Shown piece by piece: positions 9,850 to 19,833 of a DNA stretch of 44,388 bases. The stretch lies in assembly GCA_023818375.1 (NCBI GenBank), contig JAMWCC010000126.1, positions 2,684 through 47,071 on the forward strand, written 5' to 3'. The notes under the pieces are model-generated. The model saw only the letters and a program-made list of their open reading frames with translations, did not search any database and was not told the origin of the DNA. Both the position numbers and the translations under genes were made by a program. The first letter of the stretch is position 1; the number at the start of each line of letters is the position of its first letter. This DNA is from Candidatus Omnitrophota bacterium. GTDB taxonomy: Bacteria; Ratteibacteria; UBA8468; B48-G9; DTJG01.

Positions 9850-11198
9850 AGAAGTACTTCTTTCAATTGCTGGTAGTCGTTATCTATTGTTATGAAGTGT
9901 TCTTTTTTTTGATCAAGTTTTGCGATGGTATCAGGAACAACCGGTTCAATCTTCAAAATCTCCTGAATTTTTTCAGGGAATTTTGAAGGATGCGCGGTTT
10001 CAATGCAGCACACACAATCATTCAGGTTAGCCTTAATTGCAGCCGCAATACTGACTGCACCATGCGGCTCAATAACAATTCCATATTTTTCATAAACGTA
10101 TTTTATTGTCTGTTCTGTCTCATCATTTGAAATGGAAAATGAGATAAAATCTTTCCTCATTTTTTCCATATCTGGCATAATTTTAAGTACACCTTTTTTT
10201 ATAACATTTCCCTGTTCATCTCGCAGGTCAGTTAACCACCCACCATATAAATCGATCAATCTTGCCAAATTGCTTGGATGTCCCACATTCATTGCATTTG
10301 ATGGACATTTTTTTGATGGTACTACTGGATTATATTTTCCGGTTTCAAGAAAACGTGGAAATTCATCGTTTTCGTTAACTGCAACGATAAATTTTTTGAC
10401 AGGTAGACCCATTTCTCTGGCAAGAACTCCACCCATTAAATTGCCAAAGTTTCCTGATGGAACTGAAAAAACAATACTATTTTCACCAATTTCCGCAAAC
10501 GCCTTAAAGTAATAAACTGATTGTGGAAGTAGTCTTCCAAAATTAATTGAATTAGCTGAACTTAAATTTTTTTGCAAAAATTCTGGGTCATTAAAAGCCC
10601 TTTTAACCAGTGCCTGACAGTCATCAAATGTTCCTCTTACAGCGATTGCTTTTACATTTCCACCAAGCGTTGTCATCTGCTTTCTCTGCCTTTGTGTAAT
10701 TTCCTCAAGAGGAAAAAGAACAAAAACTTCAATGTTTTCAAGATTAAAAAATGCATCTGCAACAGCACCTCCTGTATCACCTGATGTGGCAACCAATATC
10801 GTGAGACTCACCCCTTTTTTTGATGCAAGGTAATTCATAATTTGTGCCATCAGTCGTGCTGCAAAATCTTTGAAGGATGCTGTTGGACCTCTATCGAGAT
10901 AAAGAATGTAGATGCTACTATCAAGTTTTTCCACTGGAACCGGAAAATTGTATGCCCGTTTACAAAGTTCTAAAAGATCAGATTCAGGGATTTCATCATG
11001 AACAAATGGCTTTACAATTTCAAAAGCAACCTCATAATAGGGTTTTCCAGCAAATTCTTTTATTTTTTCAAAAGAAAACTTGGGTAATCTTAAAGGCATG
11101 TAAAGTCCATAATCAGGAGCTTGTCCTTTAAATAGCGCTTGTGAGAATGATACTGGTTGAGATTGCCTGTTGGTGCTTCTAAAAAGAATTTTTTCCAT
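9846..11198 (-). CDS. thrC: Threonine synthase
   Basis: RGPTASFKDFAARLM (PLP Lys), LVATSGDTGGAVADAF, VPSGNFGNLMGG. Confidence 0.92.
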   Translation of the reverse strand: MEKILFRSTNRQSQPVSFSQALFKGQAPDYGLYMPLRLPKFSFEKIKEFAGKPYYEVAFEIVKPFVHDEIPESDLLELCKRAYNFPVPVEKLDSSIYILYLDRGPTASFKDFAARLMAQIMNYLASKKGVSLTILVATSGDTGGAVADAFFNLENIEVFVLFPLEEITQRQRKQMTTLGGNVKAIAVRGTFDDCQALVKRAFNDPEFLQKNLSSANSINFGRLLPQSVYYFKAFAEIGENSIVFSVPSGNFGNLMGGVLAREMGLPVKKFIVAVNENDEFPRFLETGKYNPVVPSKKCPSNAMNVGHPSNLARLIDLYGGWLTDLRDEQGNVIKKGVLKIMPDMEKMRKDFISFSISNDETEQTIKYVYEKYGIVIEPHGAVSIAAAIKANLNDCVCCIETAHPSKFPEKIQEILKIEPVVPDTIAKLDQKKEHFITIDNDYQQLKEVLL

Positions 11199-11203
11199 TT
11201 TAT

Positions 11204-12541
11204 TTATGTTATCTTGACGTTTTTGAAAGTCGGAAGATATTTCTTGTTTTTATTAAAAAGCTCCTGAACCATCTTTCTTATTTCAGCAAGTGACAACACG
11301 GCAGCACTAAGGGGATCATAAGCCACTGCATGGAAAACCATTTCTGGATCACCTTTCAAACAACCTTCAACAGCCATCAGTTCACTTGCGATATTAATGC
11401 TGTTAAGAGCTGCACACTGTGCTGGTAATGGGCCAACATGTATTGGGTTAAATCCGCGTCTATTTGCAAGCACAGGAACTTCAACGCATGCCTCACCTGG
11501 CAGGTTATCTACCAACCCGGTGTTAGGAACGTTTCCATTAAACAAATATGGTTCACCACCAAGATAGGCGTTGATAATATAGGCAGCATATTCATGTCCC
11601 CTTTCGAGGGAAATGGGTTCTTTACTTGCCAGCCATTTTTTAACTTGGTCTTTCCAAGTTTTTTCTGTTTTGAGATAGTGTTTTAGTATGAAGGCGTATT
11701 CACCTGGATTCCAGTTCGTTCCGCAAGTACAATACTTTTTAATCAAATCTTCTCTTTTTCTGAACCACCAATTATATTCTGAATTGTGCCCACTTGATTC
11801 AGTCACATAATACCCCAGTTGCAGGAACATTTCGTTTCTCACGATTTCTTTGTTGTAAATTTTTTTGTCTTTTCTAACCAACTCCTTCAATTTTGGATAG
11901 AGGTCTTTGTTATCCTTTTTAAGTTCTAAAAACCACGCCTGATGATTAATGCCTGCACAGACATAGTCAATTTCTTGATATTTTAATCCAAGCCATTCGG
12001 CAAGCATTGCTGCTGTTCCTTGAACGCTATGACATAAACCTGTTACCTTTACAGATGTTTGAGATTGCATTGCTTTACAGTTCATAGACATGGGATTTGT
12101 ATAGTTTAACAATATCGCGTCAGGACATAACCTTTCAATATCTCTACAGATATCAAGCATTACAGGTATAGTGCGGAGAGCGCGAAATATACCTGCGACT
12201 CCTCTTGTATCGCCGACGTTAAAGTTTACTCCATATTTTTTTGGTATCTCTATGTCATGCCTCCAAACATTTGTGTCACCAACTAGAATAGTACAAAGCA
12301 CAGCGTCCGCATCCTTTAACGCCTGTTTTCTGTCAAGTGTCGCTTCAACTTTTGCAGGATACTTTCCCAGTTCAATGATCCTATCAACTGCCTCTTTTGA
12401 AAAGGAAAGTCGTTCTTCATCGATATCCATTAAAGATATATGAGCGTCTCTCATGGTTTCAAATGTCAAAATGTCTCTTACTAATCCTCTTGTGAAACCT
12501 AAACTTCCTGCACCTATAAAACAAATCTTTGGCCTTGGCAT
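11204..12541 (-). CDS. GH4 family (alpha-galactosidase/alpha-glucosidase/glucuronidase-like) NAD-dependent glycosidase
   Basis: N-terminal Rossmann [45 protein letters not shown]. Confidence 0.88.
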   Translation of the reverse strand: MPRPKICFIGAGSLGFTRGLVRDILTFETMRDAHISLMDIDEERLSFSKEAVDRIIELGKYPAKVEATLDRKQALKDADAVLCTILVGDTNVWRHDIEIPKKYGVNFNVGDTRGVAGIFRALRTIPVMLDICRDIERLCPDAILLNYTNPMSMNCKAMQSQTSVKVTGLCHSVQGTAAMLAEWLGLKYQEIDYVCAGINHQAWFLELKKDNKDLYPKLKELVRKDKKIYNKEIVRNEMFLQLGYYVTESSGHNSEYNWWFRKREDLIKKYCTCGTNWNPGEYAFILKHYLKTEKTWKDQVKKWLASKEPISLERGHEYAAYIINAYLGGEPYLFNGNVPNTGLVDNLPGEACVEVPVLANRRGFNPIHVGPLPAQCAALNSINIASELMAVEGCLKGDPEMVFHAVAYDPLSAAVLSLAEIRKMVQELFNKNKKYLPTFKNVKIT

Positions 12542-12568
12542 CTTTTCTCCTTTTTAATAAAAAAAATG

Positions 12569-13354
12569 TTATTCTTGTAACAGTTTGCCTGCTTTTTCAA
12601 TTAGGTTTTTCCAGTATTCACCAAGTCCAAGAACATCCGCTCCGATATTAATAAAATTATAACCTATTTCCTTAATTTCTTTAAGTTGACTGATGCCACA
12701 CGGCGTTGAACAGTACTTTCCATATTTTTTGCAGATTTCGGCTACCTTTTTTCTTGTTTCTGTTAGAACTGGATTTTGAAAATCTCCTGGTGTTCCTATA
12801 CCCTGGGAAAAATCACCGGGTCCAAAAAATACAATATCAATTCCTTCAAGCTGTACTATTTTCTCAAGATCCTTGAGTACCTCTGGGTCTTCAATCTGTA
12901 CCATCAGGAATCTTTCATAATTTGCCTGTTTAATGTATTCTTTTAGATCTAGTTGACAGTATTTTCCATCTGCATTGCCGCCATCAAGGGGTCTTCTTCC
13001 TATTGGATGAAATTTTGTATAATAAACAACCTGTTTGGCTTCATCAAAACTCATCAGATGCGGATAAATAATTCCTGTGGCATCAGCCTCGAGCGGCTTG
13101 ATGAGATCTGAATATGAACCTTTCGAAACCCTTACCATTGAATCCATATCGTACATTTTTGCAGTCCTTATCATGTCACATATTGTACTCCAGTCACAGC
13201 CAATATGTTCCATATCAAGCCAGACACAATCAAAACCTGCAATTGCGGCAAGTTCAACCGAAACAGGGTCACATATATTAATTTTTGTGCTAAGAGCAAT
13301 TTTTTTATTTCTTAATTTTCTAAGAACGCGACTTTTCCTTATTTCTAATCCCAT
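12569..13354 (-). CDS. HpcH/HpaI aldolase family protein
   Basis: FDCVWLDMEHIGCDW, RVSKGSYSDLIKPLEADATGIIYPHL, VQIEDPEVL, DIVFFGPGDFSQGIG. Confidence 0.87.
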   Translation of the reverse strand: MGLEIRKSRVLRKLRNKKIALSTKINICDPVSVELAAIAGFDCVWLDMEHIGCDWSTICDMIRTAKMYDMDSMVRVSKGSYSDLIKPLEADATGIIYPHLMSFDEAKQVVYYTKFHPIGRRPLDGGNADGKYCQLDLKEYIKQANYERFLMVQIEDPEVLKDLEKIVQLEGIDIVFFGPGDFSQGIGTPGDFQNPVLTETRKKVAEICKKYGKYCSTPCGISQLKEIKEIGYNFINIGADVLGLGEYWKNLIEKAGKLLQE

Positions 13355-14681
13355 AATTACTCCTTTTTCCAAGGTTATGGAATTCAATCGGATTATCCCA
13401 GAGAATAGATTTTGCAATTGATTTTGCTGTCTCAAGATTGAATTCCTTTTTAGTCACTTTTTCAGCCAGGACGTCGTAAAGCACGTTTTTGAGCAAAAGG
13501 ACTGTTCCTGCGAAGCACTCAGCTGTTCCGCAGTCCGTTCCGACTAAAATCTTATTGACCGGAACCATATCCAATGCCTCGGAAAGTATCCTACGTCCCA
13601 ATGTTTGGCTTAATAATGGAGTCCAGGAAATATCAAAATAACAATTTCTGAAGGTTCTTGCCATAATCATCGCTTTTCCTTCATTAGGCCAACCACTATG
13701 AGAAATAGCTATTTTCAGTTCCTTAAGCGAATTATCTTGGAGCAGACATATAAGATTTTCGGGATCTCCATTTTCGGTTGGAATGCTGTACCCAGTGTGA
13801 ACAATTAAAGGAAGCCCTTTATCATTGGCCATAATCAAGAGTTGTTTCAATAAAAAGTCCTGGAGTACCAGCAAAGCACTTTTAGAAAGAACATCAAACC
13901 CTATAGAGAATAGATGTTGGGCTCTTTTCTCATCAACATTTTCAATCCTTAGGGTTCTGAAATATGAAATCAACAGTTTCACCGACTTTCCTCCGCTCTT
14001 TTTAAAAACATCAAGAACATCGTTACAGAATGAGAGATAATCTTGCAGATTTCTTGGATATTTTCTAATGATATCAAACGACATTTCTCTTGCCCTATGC
14101 TGGATCTCAAAACCAGTGAAGGCATACCCATCTAAAACAAGAGACAAAACCAGTAATTCCATCTGGGATTTCTTTTCTTTTTCCGGCAACGAATCAAGAT
14201 GTGTTGTAACATACGGTAAGGTGGCAATGTGGACCTGTTTAAGAACTTTTAACTTTTTACATGCAATCCTTTGCCATTTTCTCTCGCCGTATTTTCTGTA
14301 TGCCATTTGTATGCTTTTGTCGATTTCTTTCCAGTTCTGAAAACAGATGTCATCCTCTTTAAAAGGGTGTAGCAACCTTATACCCTCTCGAATTGCGTAG
14401 TATGTTGTCAAGCCTCGACACACTCTAAGAAGGGGTTCTATGTCATTGAAGGAGCACTTTCCATCAATTGCCTGTTTCCTTGACGGAACTAACTGTCTAT
14501 CAAGGCATGAACCTGAAAGATATGCAAGATAATCATTCATTAGAATACTATACAGTGTTCTTGGCCTTTTATCATCTACAGGTGTTCCTAGCTCAAAACC
14601 TGCCATGTGGCTGTGCATATCAAAAAAATTGGTATTGTCAATAAACCTTTTGAGCTCTTTTAATTCGTCTTCTTTTTTCAT
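13320..14681 (-). CDS. Amidohydrolase-2-like metal-dependent hydrolase
   Basis: NFFDMHSHMAGFE N-terminal metal motif, LPLIVHTGYSIP, IAISHSGWPNEG, ILVGTDCGTAE. Confidence 0.7.
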   Translation of the reverse strand: MKKEDELKELKRFIDNTNFFDMHSHMAGFELGTPVDDKRPRTLYSILMNDYLAYLSGSCLDRQLVPSRKQAIDGKCSFNDIEPLLRVCRGLTTYYAIREGIRLLHPFKEDDICFQNWKEIDKSIQMAYRKYGERKWQRIACKKLKVLKQVHIATLPYVTTHLDSLPEKEKKSQMELLVLSLVLDGYAFTGFEIQHRAREMSFDIIRKYPRNLQDYLSFCNDVLDVFKKSGGKSVKLLISYFRTLRIENVDEKRAQHLFSIGFDVLSKSALLVLQDFLLKQLLIMANDKGLPLIVHTGYSIPTENGDPENLICLLQDNSLKELKIAISHSGWPNEGKAMIMARTFRNCYFDISWTPLLSQTLGRRILSEALDMVPVNKILVGTDCGTAECFAGTVLLLKNVLYDVLAEKVTKKEFNLETAKSIAKSILWDNPIEFHNLGKRSNYGIRNKEKSRS

Positions 14682-14774
14682 TTCGTGGCCTTGATACAAG
14701 TTAATTTGAACTTGCCTATCATAATATTCTACAATGGTTCCTTGTGTCAATAATTCTTGATTTTTAAAAATTAA

Positions 14775-15110
14775 TTAAATATACTAAACTATGTAAGCCT
14801 AAAAAGATTTGCGTGTGCATTTGATTTTATCGAGAATATCGATTGTGAAAGTTTGAAAGTTGGGAATTATGAGATGGATATTAATAAAATTTTCGAGGTT
14901 GTCCAGAAGTATTGTACTCAACCAGAAAATATTTTGATTGGGAAGTACACAAAAGAAAGGACTATATTCTGCTTAAAGGGGAGGGTTCATATTTCCACAT
15001 TTCAAAAGATTTTTACGATTTTTTCCGCACGATTGCCACAAGGTGCGGATCGGATTCAAGAAACACAAAGGGCACTTGTTAAGGAACTTGTTATCAAAAT
15101 TTTAATTTGA
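14775..15110 (+). pseudogene. Putative decayed/frameshifted gene remnant, unknown product
   Basis: Frame-0 peptide ...FACAFDFIENIDCESLKVGNYEMDINKIFEVVQKYCTQPENILIGKYTKER; the adjacent frame continues as KDYILLKGEGSYFHISKDFYDFFRTIATRC; frame 0 is again protein-like at ARLPQGADRIQETQRALVKELVIKIL. Confidence 0.35.
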
Positions 15111-15121
15111 TAGGAGGAATT

Positions 15122-15883
15122 ATGAAAGTTGCATTGACCCTTTACACCTTGAGGGACTTTGTGCAAACGCCTTCTGAAATGGAAAAAACTTTTAAAAAGG
15201 TTAAGAAGATTGGATATAACACTGTCCAGCTTTCGGCTCTCGGTCCAGTTGATACCAGGGAACTGAAGAAAATGCTTGATGACGCTGGTTTAAAAGTTTG
15301 TGCTACCCATGTTTCTTTTGATAGACTACAGAATGATTTTAACAATTTAATTGAAGAACATCGCATTCTGGGTTGTCCTCATATCGCAATAGGTTCATTA
15401 CCTTCGAATATGCGAAACTATGAAGGTTACAGTCAGTTCGCAAAACTGGCTACTGAGATTGGGAGAAAAATTTTACAGCATGGCATGGACTTCAGTTACC
15501 ATAATCACGCTTTTGAACTTGTTAGATTCAAAAATGGAAAGACTGGGCTTGAGATTATATATGAAGAAAGTGACAAAAATGCAGTTCTTGCCGAAATCGA
15601 TACTTACTGGATACAATATGGCGGCGGTGATCCAGCATACTGGATAAAAAAGATGAAGGATAGAATCAAGGTTGTTCATTTTAAGGACATGGGCGTTATA
15701 GATAACCTTCCGACAATGGTTGAGATTGGTGAAGGAAATCTTAATTGGCCAGAAATCATTGAATCATGCCGTTATTCGGGAGCAGAGTGGCTTGTCGTTG
15801 AACAAGATACCTGCCAGCGCGATCCTTTTGAAAGCGTCAAAATAAGCCTTCAGAATCTTATGGCAATGGGACTAAACCCCTAA
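15122..15883 (+). CDS. Sugar phosphate isomerase/epimerase (xylose isomerase-like TIM barrel)
   Basis: KVALTLYTLRDF, KKIGYNTVQLS, FSYHNHAFEL, VVHFKDMG, VVEQD; AGGAGGA upstream. Confidence 0.88.
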   Translation: MKVALTLYTLRDFVQTPSEMEKTFKKVKKIGYNTVQLSALGPVDTRELKKMLDDAGLKVCATHVSFDRLQNDFNNLIEEHRILGCPHIAIGSLPSNMRNYEGYSQFAKLATEIGRKILQHGMDFSYHNHAFELVRFKNGKTGLEIIYEESDKNAVLAEIDTYWIQYGGGDPAYWIKKMKDRIKVVHFKDMGVIDNLPTMVEIGEGNLNWPEIIESCRYSGAEWLVVEQDTCQRDPFESVKISLQNLMAMGLNP

Positions 15884-15889
15884 GCATAA

Positions 15890-17011
15890 ATGAGTATTAG
15901 AGACAGGATACTTTGTGTTTACAATGGTAAAAAACCTGATTGCGTCCCCTTTGTTCTTGATCTTTCACACTGGTTTTATCATCATTACAGAAGAGCCTGG
16001 GATCTAACTATGCCATATCATAAACCGGATATCGACCTCATCGATATACACAAAAAGTTTAAAGCTGGTTTTTATGTTCCAATACTCAATATTGGATGGC
16101 GTGCAGTCTATCCAGCGGATGTGAGATATTCGGTTTGGAAAGAGAATTTCAATGGGATTTCTTCAATAGTCTGGGAATATGAAACTCCGTTCGGAAAGAT
16201 AAGACGACGCAGAATCTGGGAAGAAAAATCTTATTCCTGGCCAATTGTTGACTGGGCAGTTAAAGACAAGCAGGGCATAGAAATTTTACAATACGCACTT
16301 AGCAAGAGAGAATTTTTTCCTGAGTTTGATAGTTATAATGAATGGAACAACGCTGTTGGTGACATCGGGATTGTCTATATGCCTTTTGGTTATAGTGCGA
16401 TGGGGATGCTATTGAATCTCTGGATGGGTGTTGAAGGTACAATCTATGCAATTTGCGATATGGAATCTGCGGTGGTTGAGTTTGTTGAGGCTGTGAATGA
16501 AAATAATTTAAAACTTGTGGATTTACTCTGCGAATCCCCGGCTGAGGTGATTTTAATGGGAGATAATTTTTCTGCTGATATACAGTCGCCTCGTTTCTTT
16601 GAAAGATGGTCAAAAAGTTTTTATTGTGAAGCGATAAAAAGATTCCACAAGGCAGGAAAGAAGGTGGCGGTTCACATTGATGGAAGGCTTAGGGGTTGCC
16701 TGAGAATGATCACTGAAACAAAGGCTGACTGTGGTGATGCAATAACACCTTTACCAGCAGGCGATCTCAGTCCGATGGATTGCAGAATTGAAGCAGGAGA
16801 TGATTTTATACTTTCTGGTGGGATTTCACCCACTCTCTGGTTGGGCGAAGTAAACCAGAAAAAGTTTGAAAGAGCAGTCGTTGAATGGCTTAGTACTAAA
16901 GACAAGAGCTTTAGACTTATGGCTGCCGCTGGGGATCAGGTTCCACCGGGAGCAGAAATAAGCAGGATCATTTTGATGAGAGAAATGGTTAATCACTATG
17001 GAAGATTTTAG
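15890..17011 (+). CDS. Uroporphyrinogen decarboxylase (URO-D)/corrinoid methyltransferase-like family protein
   Basis: MSIRDRILCVYNGKKPDCVPFV N-terminus, VILMGDNFSADIQSPRFFERW, KVAVHIDGRLRG, LSGGISPTLWLG. Confidence 0.75.
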   Translation: MSIRDRILCVYNGKKPDCVPFVLDLSHWFYHHYRRAWDLTMPYHKPDIDLIDIHKKFKAGFYVPILNIGWRAVYPADVRYSVWKENFNGISSIVWEYETPFGKIRRRRIWEEKSYSWPIVDWAVKDKQGIEILQYALSKREFFPEFDSYNEWNNAVGDIGIVYMPFGYSAMGMLLNLWMGVEGTIYAICDMESAVVEFVEAVNENNLKLVDLLCESPAEVILMGDNFSADIQSPRFFERWSKSFYCEAIKRFHKAGKKVAVHIDGRLRGCLRMITETKADCGDAITPLPAGDLSPMDCRIEAGDDFILSGGISPTLWLGEVNQKKFERAVVEWLSTKDKSFRLMAAAGDQVPPGAEISRIILMREMVNHYGRF

Positions 17012-17023
17012 GAGGGTTACACT

Positions 17024-17968
17024 ATGTTGACAAAAGAAAATTTCAAAGGCATCTGGGCAGGTGTTCCTATTGCATGGAACGAGGACGAAACATTTGATGA
17101 AAAAACCTACCGCAAAGATATCGAGAATTGCTGTATGGCAGGGATCTCCGGAATTTACACGGGTGGTACAACCGGTGAATTTTACGCACAAGAGTTTGAG
17201 GAGTTCTGTAGGATTACTGAAGTGACCGTTAAAGAGTGTAAGAACGCAAAAGTTCCTGTTATGATTGGTTGCACATCTACTTATACGAAAGGGGTCATAA
17301 GAAAAGCAATTTATGCGGTAGAGACAGGAGCCGACGCCATTCAGATAGCTCTCCCTTTTTGGTTAACTGTTCCTGATGAATGCGTTGTATCATTCTTCTA
17401 CGATGTTGCAAAGGAAATCGGAAAGACACCGATCTCTATATATTGTGCAGGGGATCGAATGAAAAAAAATCTTTCCGTGGACATGCTGCTACAGATAAAT
17501 AAAGAGGTTCCAACAGTATTTCACGTTAAAGGTTTGAACGTGCCCGAGGATGAAAGACGAGATGCCTGCTTTAAGCTCAGCAGAAGTTACAACATATTTG
17601 TGGGTGAACACCTTTTGTGTGAACTTGGCATGTATGGCGCTGTCGGTTCATGCAGTTCTTTTGTTTATCTTAATCCGCCCATTCTTTTACATATGGAAAA
17701 ATTGCTTTTCGAAAGAAAGTGGGATGAGCTTGGTACATGGTGCAGTAAGATAAGAGCTATAATATTTGAAGGGCTCATGCCATTTGCAAAAAAAGGTTGT
17801 GAAGATAGTGCGATTGATAGATTATTGGGCAGAGCAGCGGGTTTTTTAAAAACTTCACTTCGTTGCCGTAGCCCTTATCCATTCTGTACTGAAAAAGATC
17901 TTGAGACATTCAGAAGGTGGCTAGAGAAAAATTTCCCTGAATTCCTGAACCTTAGATGGAAAGTATAA
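17024..17968 (+). CDS. Dihydrodipicolinate synthase/N-acetylneuraminate lyase family (DapA-like) aldolase
   Basis: GIYTGGTTGEFYAQEFEEF, VPVMIGCTSTYTKGVIRKAIYAVETGADAIQIALPFW, candidate Schiff-base Lys in FHVKGLN. Confidence 0.87.
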   Translation: MLTKENFKGIWAGVPIAWNEDETFDEKTYRKDIENCCMAGISGIYTGGTTGEFYAQEFEEFCRITEVTVKECKNAKVPVMIGCTSTYTKGVIRKAIYAVETGADAIQIALPFWLTVPDECVVSFFYDVAKEIGKTPISIYCAGDRMKKNLSVDMLLQINKEVPTVFHVKGLNVPEDERRDACFKLSRSYNIFVGEHLLCELGMYGAVGSCSSFVYLNPPILLHMEKLLFERKWDELGTWCSKIRAIIFEGLMPFAKKGCEDSAIDRLLGRAAGFLKTSLRCRSPYPFCTEKDLETFRRWLEKNFPEFLNLRWKV

Positions 17969-18759
17969 AGATTGGTAACATTGAGGCAATTGATGTACAT
18001 GGACATTTTGGCAGATACCAGACTGGAAGTTGGATTTACAGAGAACTTATGAGTGGCGACCTTTCCCTGGTTGAAAAACGGGCAAAACAGGCAAACACAA
18101 GACTCACCATAGTTTCGCCATTGGAAGCCTTTTTCCCGGAGCCGGGTAATCCTTTGAATGCTAATAAAAAAGCTATTAAACTTGTGAGAAACAAAGAAGC
18201 ATTTCTATTATGGGTAGTAGTTGATCCAAAAAGACCTGAAACTTTTGAACAGGCCAAAGTTCTTATAAGCGAGAGGAAGTGTGTTGGAATTAAAATTCAT
18301 CCCCTGCTGCATGATTATCCCATTAGTAAATATGGGGGGAAGATTTTTGAATTTGCTGCAAGACATAACATTGCTGTTCAATCTCACAGTGGCCAGAAAA
18401 ATTGTATGCCTGATGACTTTATCGTTTTCGCCAACTCTTTTCTAGATGTCAAAATCATTATTTCACATCTTGGATGCTCAGATAACCAAAATCTATTCCT
18501 TCAGATTAATGCAATTCTGAGAAGCAAATATCACAATCTTTTTACCGACACCTCAAGTTTTCGATCAATTTTCCCAGGGCTTATAGAACTGGCAGTTGAA
18601 AACGTAGGTGCTGATCGAATTCTTTATGGAACTGATACACCACTCTATTTTGCACCGTGTCAAAGGGCGAGGATCGATAATGCAGACATTCCTGATTCCG
18701 CAAAGCTTCTTATACTGAGAGAAAATGCTCTTAGGATTTTCAAAATCCGTCTGGTCTAA
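17956..18759 (+). CDS. Amidohydrolase-2 family protein
   Basis: IDVHGHFGRY, GIKIHPLLHDYPIS, IISHLGCSDNQN, ADRILYGTDTPLYFA. Confidence 0.82.
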   Translation: MESIKIGNIEAIDVHGHFGRYQTGSWIYRELMSGDLSLVEKRAKQANTRLTIVSPLEAFFPEPGNPLNANKKAIKLVRNKEAFLLWVVVDPKRPETFEQAKVLISERKCVGIKIHPLLHDYPISKYGGKIFEFAARHNIAVQSHSGQKNCMPDDFIVFANSFLDVKIIISHLGCSDNQNLFLQINAILRSKYHNLFTDTSSFRSIFPGLIELAVENVGADRILYGTDTPLYFAPCQRARIDNADIPDSAKLLILRENALRIFKIRLV

Positions 18760-18788
18760 GATGGAGAGATAATTTTGGGTTATTATAT

Positions 18789-19781
18789 ATGATCTTTAAA
18801 ATAAAGAATGCAGACAGAAGAATGTGGAGAGAAATACAAAGGGAAATTCCTAAAGATATCTTTGATTTTCATACACATTCTTTCAACGTAGAAAGTTTTG
18901 TTTATGGTATACCGGAAGCCTTGAAAATTTATTTGCCCTGTGATGTAAAGACTACAATGCACAATCTTAGAAAAGCTTTTCCCGGAAGAAAACTCTGCGC
19001 ATTGATAACGGGATGGCCAACGAAGAATTCAGATATTCACAGACAGAATGAATGTGTTGCTTTTCAATCCGAGAAGAAAAATCTTTTTTTTCTTGCATTG
19101 GTCAGTCCTGAAACTAAAATTTCCTACATTGAGAAATTCCTCAGAAAAAAACACTGTCTGGGTCTCAAGCCTTACAAATGCTTCGCGCCGGCTCCTGAAG
19201 AAGCACGGATTACGGATTTCATAACACTCGAACAACTGAAAGTCGCAAATCAATATGGAGCAGTCGTGACATTGCATCTTTCCAAGAAGGCAGGAATTGT
19301 TGATCCTGTGAATTTGAAGGATATTTTGACACTTGCTGAAAAATTTCCTTTGATTACATGGAATCTGGCTCATTGTGGAAGGAGTTTTGTCCCATATTAC
19401 ATCGAGAAATATGCCAGCAGATTGGAACAATTAAAGAAACCTGGAATTTTTTTTGATACAGGAGCAATTACAGACGTTGATGTTTTCACATATTTCTTTT
19501 CTATATTCGGATCTGACAAAGTTTTATTTGGAAGCGATTCTCCAGTTTCTTTCTTACATGGAAAATGCGTTGGATTCGGATATGATTGGGCGTTTATTGC
19601 TGAAGAGACTCATAAGATAACCGCAAGTTTTCCAGTCTCTCCAGTTTTACTTCTTTATGAACAGGTGGCTGCAATGAGCAAAGCCTTCAAAAAAGTTAGA
19701 TTTAATGCGCAGGATCGGGAGTTAATTTTCTCGAAAAATGCCAGACGGATTGTCAAGTATGTGACAAGTAGAAAGCCATAG
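18789..19781 (+). CDS. Amidohydrolase-2 family protein
   Basis: DIFDFHTHSFN, GLKPYKCFAP, TLHLSKKAGIVDP, WNLAHCGRSF, KVLFGSDSPVSF. Confidence 0.78.
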   Translation: MIFKIKNADRRMWREIQREIPKDIFDFHTHSFNVESFVYGIPEALKIYLPCDVKTTMHNLRKAFPGRKLCALITGWPTKNSDIHRQNECVAFQSEKKNLFFLALVSPETKISYIEKFLRKKHCLGLKPYKCFAPAPEEARITDFITLEQLKVANQYGAVVTLHLSKKAGIVDPVNLKDILTLAEKFPLITWNLAHCGRSFVPYYIEKYASRLEQLKKPGIFFDTGAITDVDVFTYFFSIFGSDKVLFGSDSPVSFLHGKCVGFGYDWAFIAEETHKITASFPVSPVLLLYEQVAAMSKAFKKVRFNAQDRELIFSKNARRIVKYVTSRKP

Positions 19782-19833
19782 AGGAGATTCGTTTTCCCAA
19801 AAAATTTATTTGAGATTTTCCTTTTACCAGGCA

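Noticed and set aside
10132-10512. 126-aa plus-strand ORF
   Set aside because: Antisense shadow of thrC.
13077-13421. 114-aa plus-strand ORF
   Set aside because: Antisense to the well-supported HpcH/HpaI aldolase; no independent motif or RBS.
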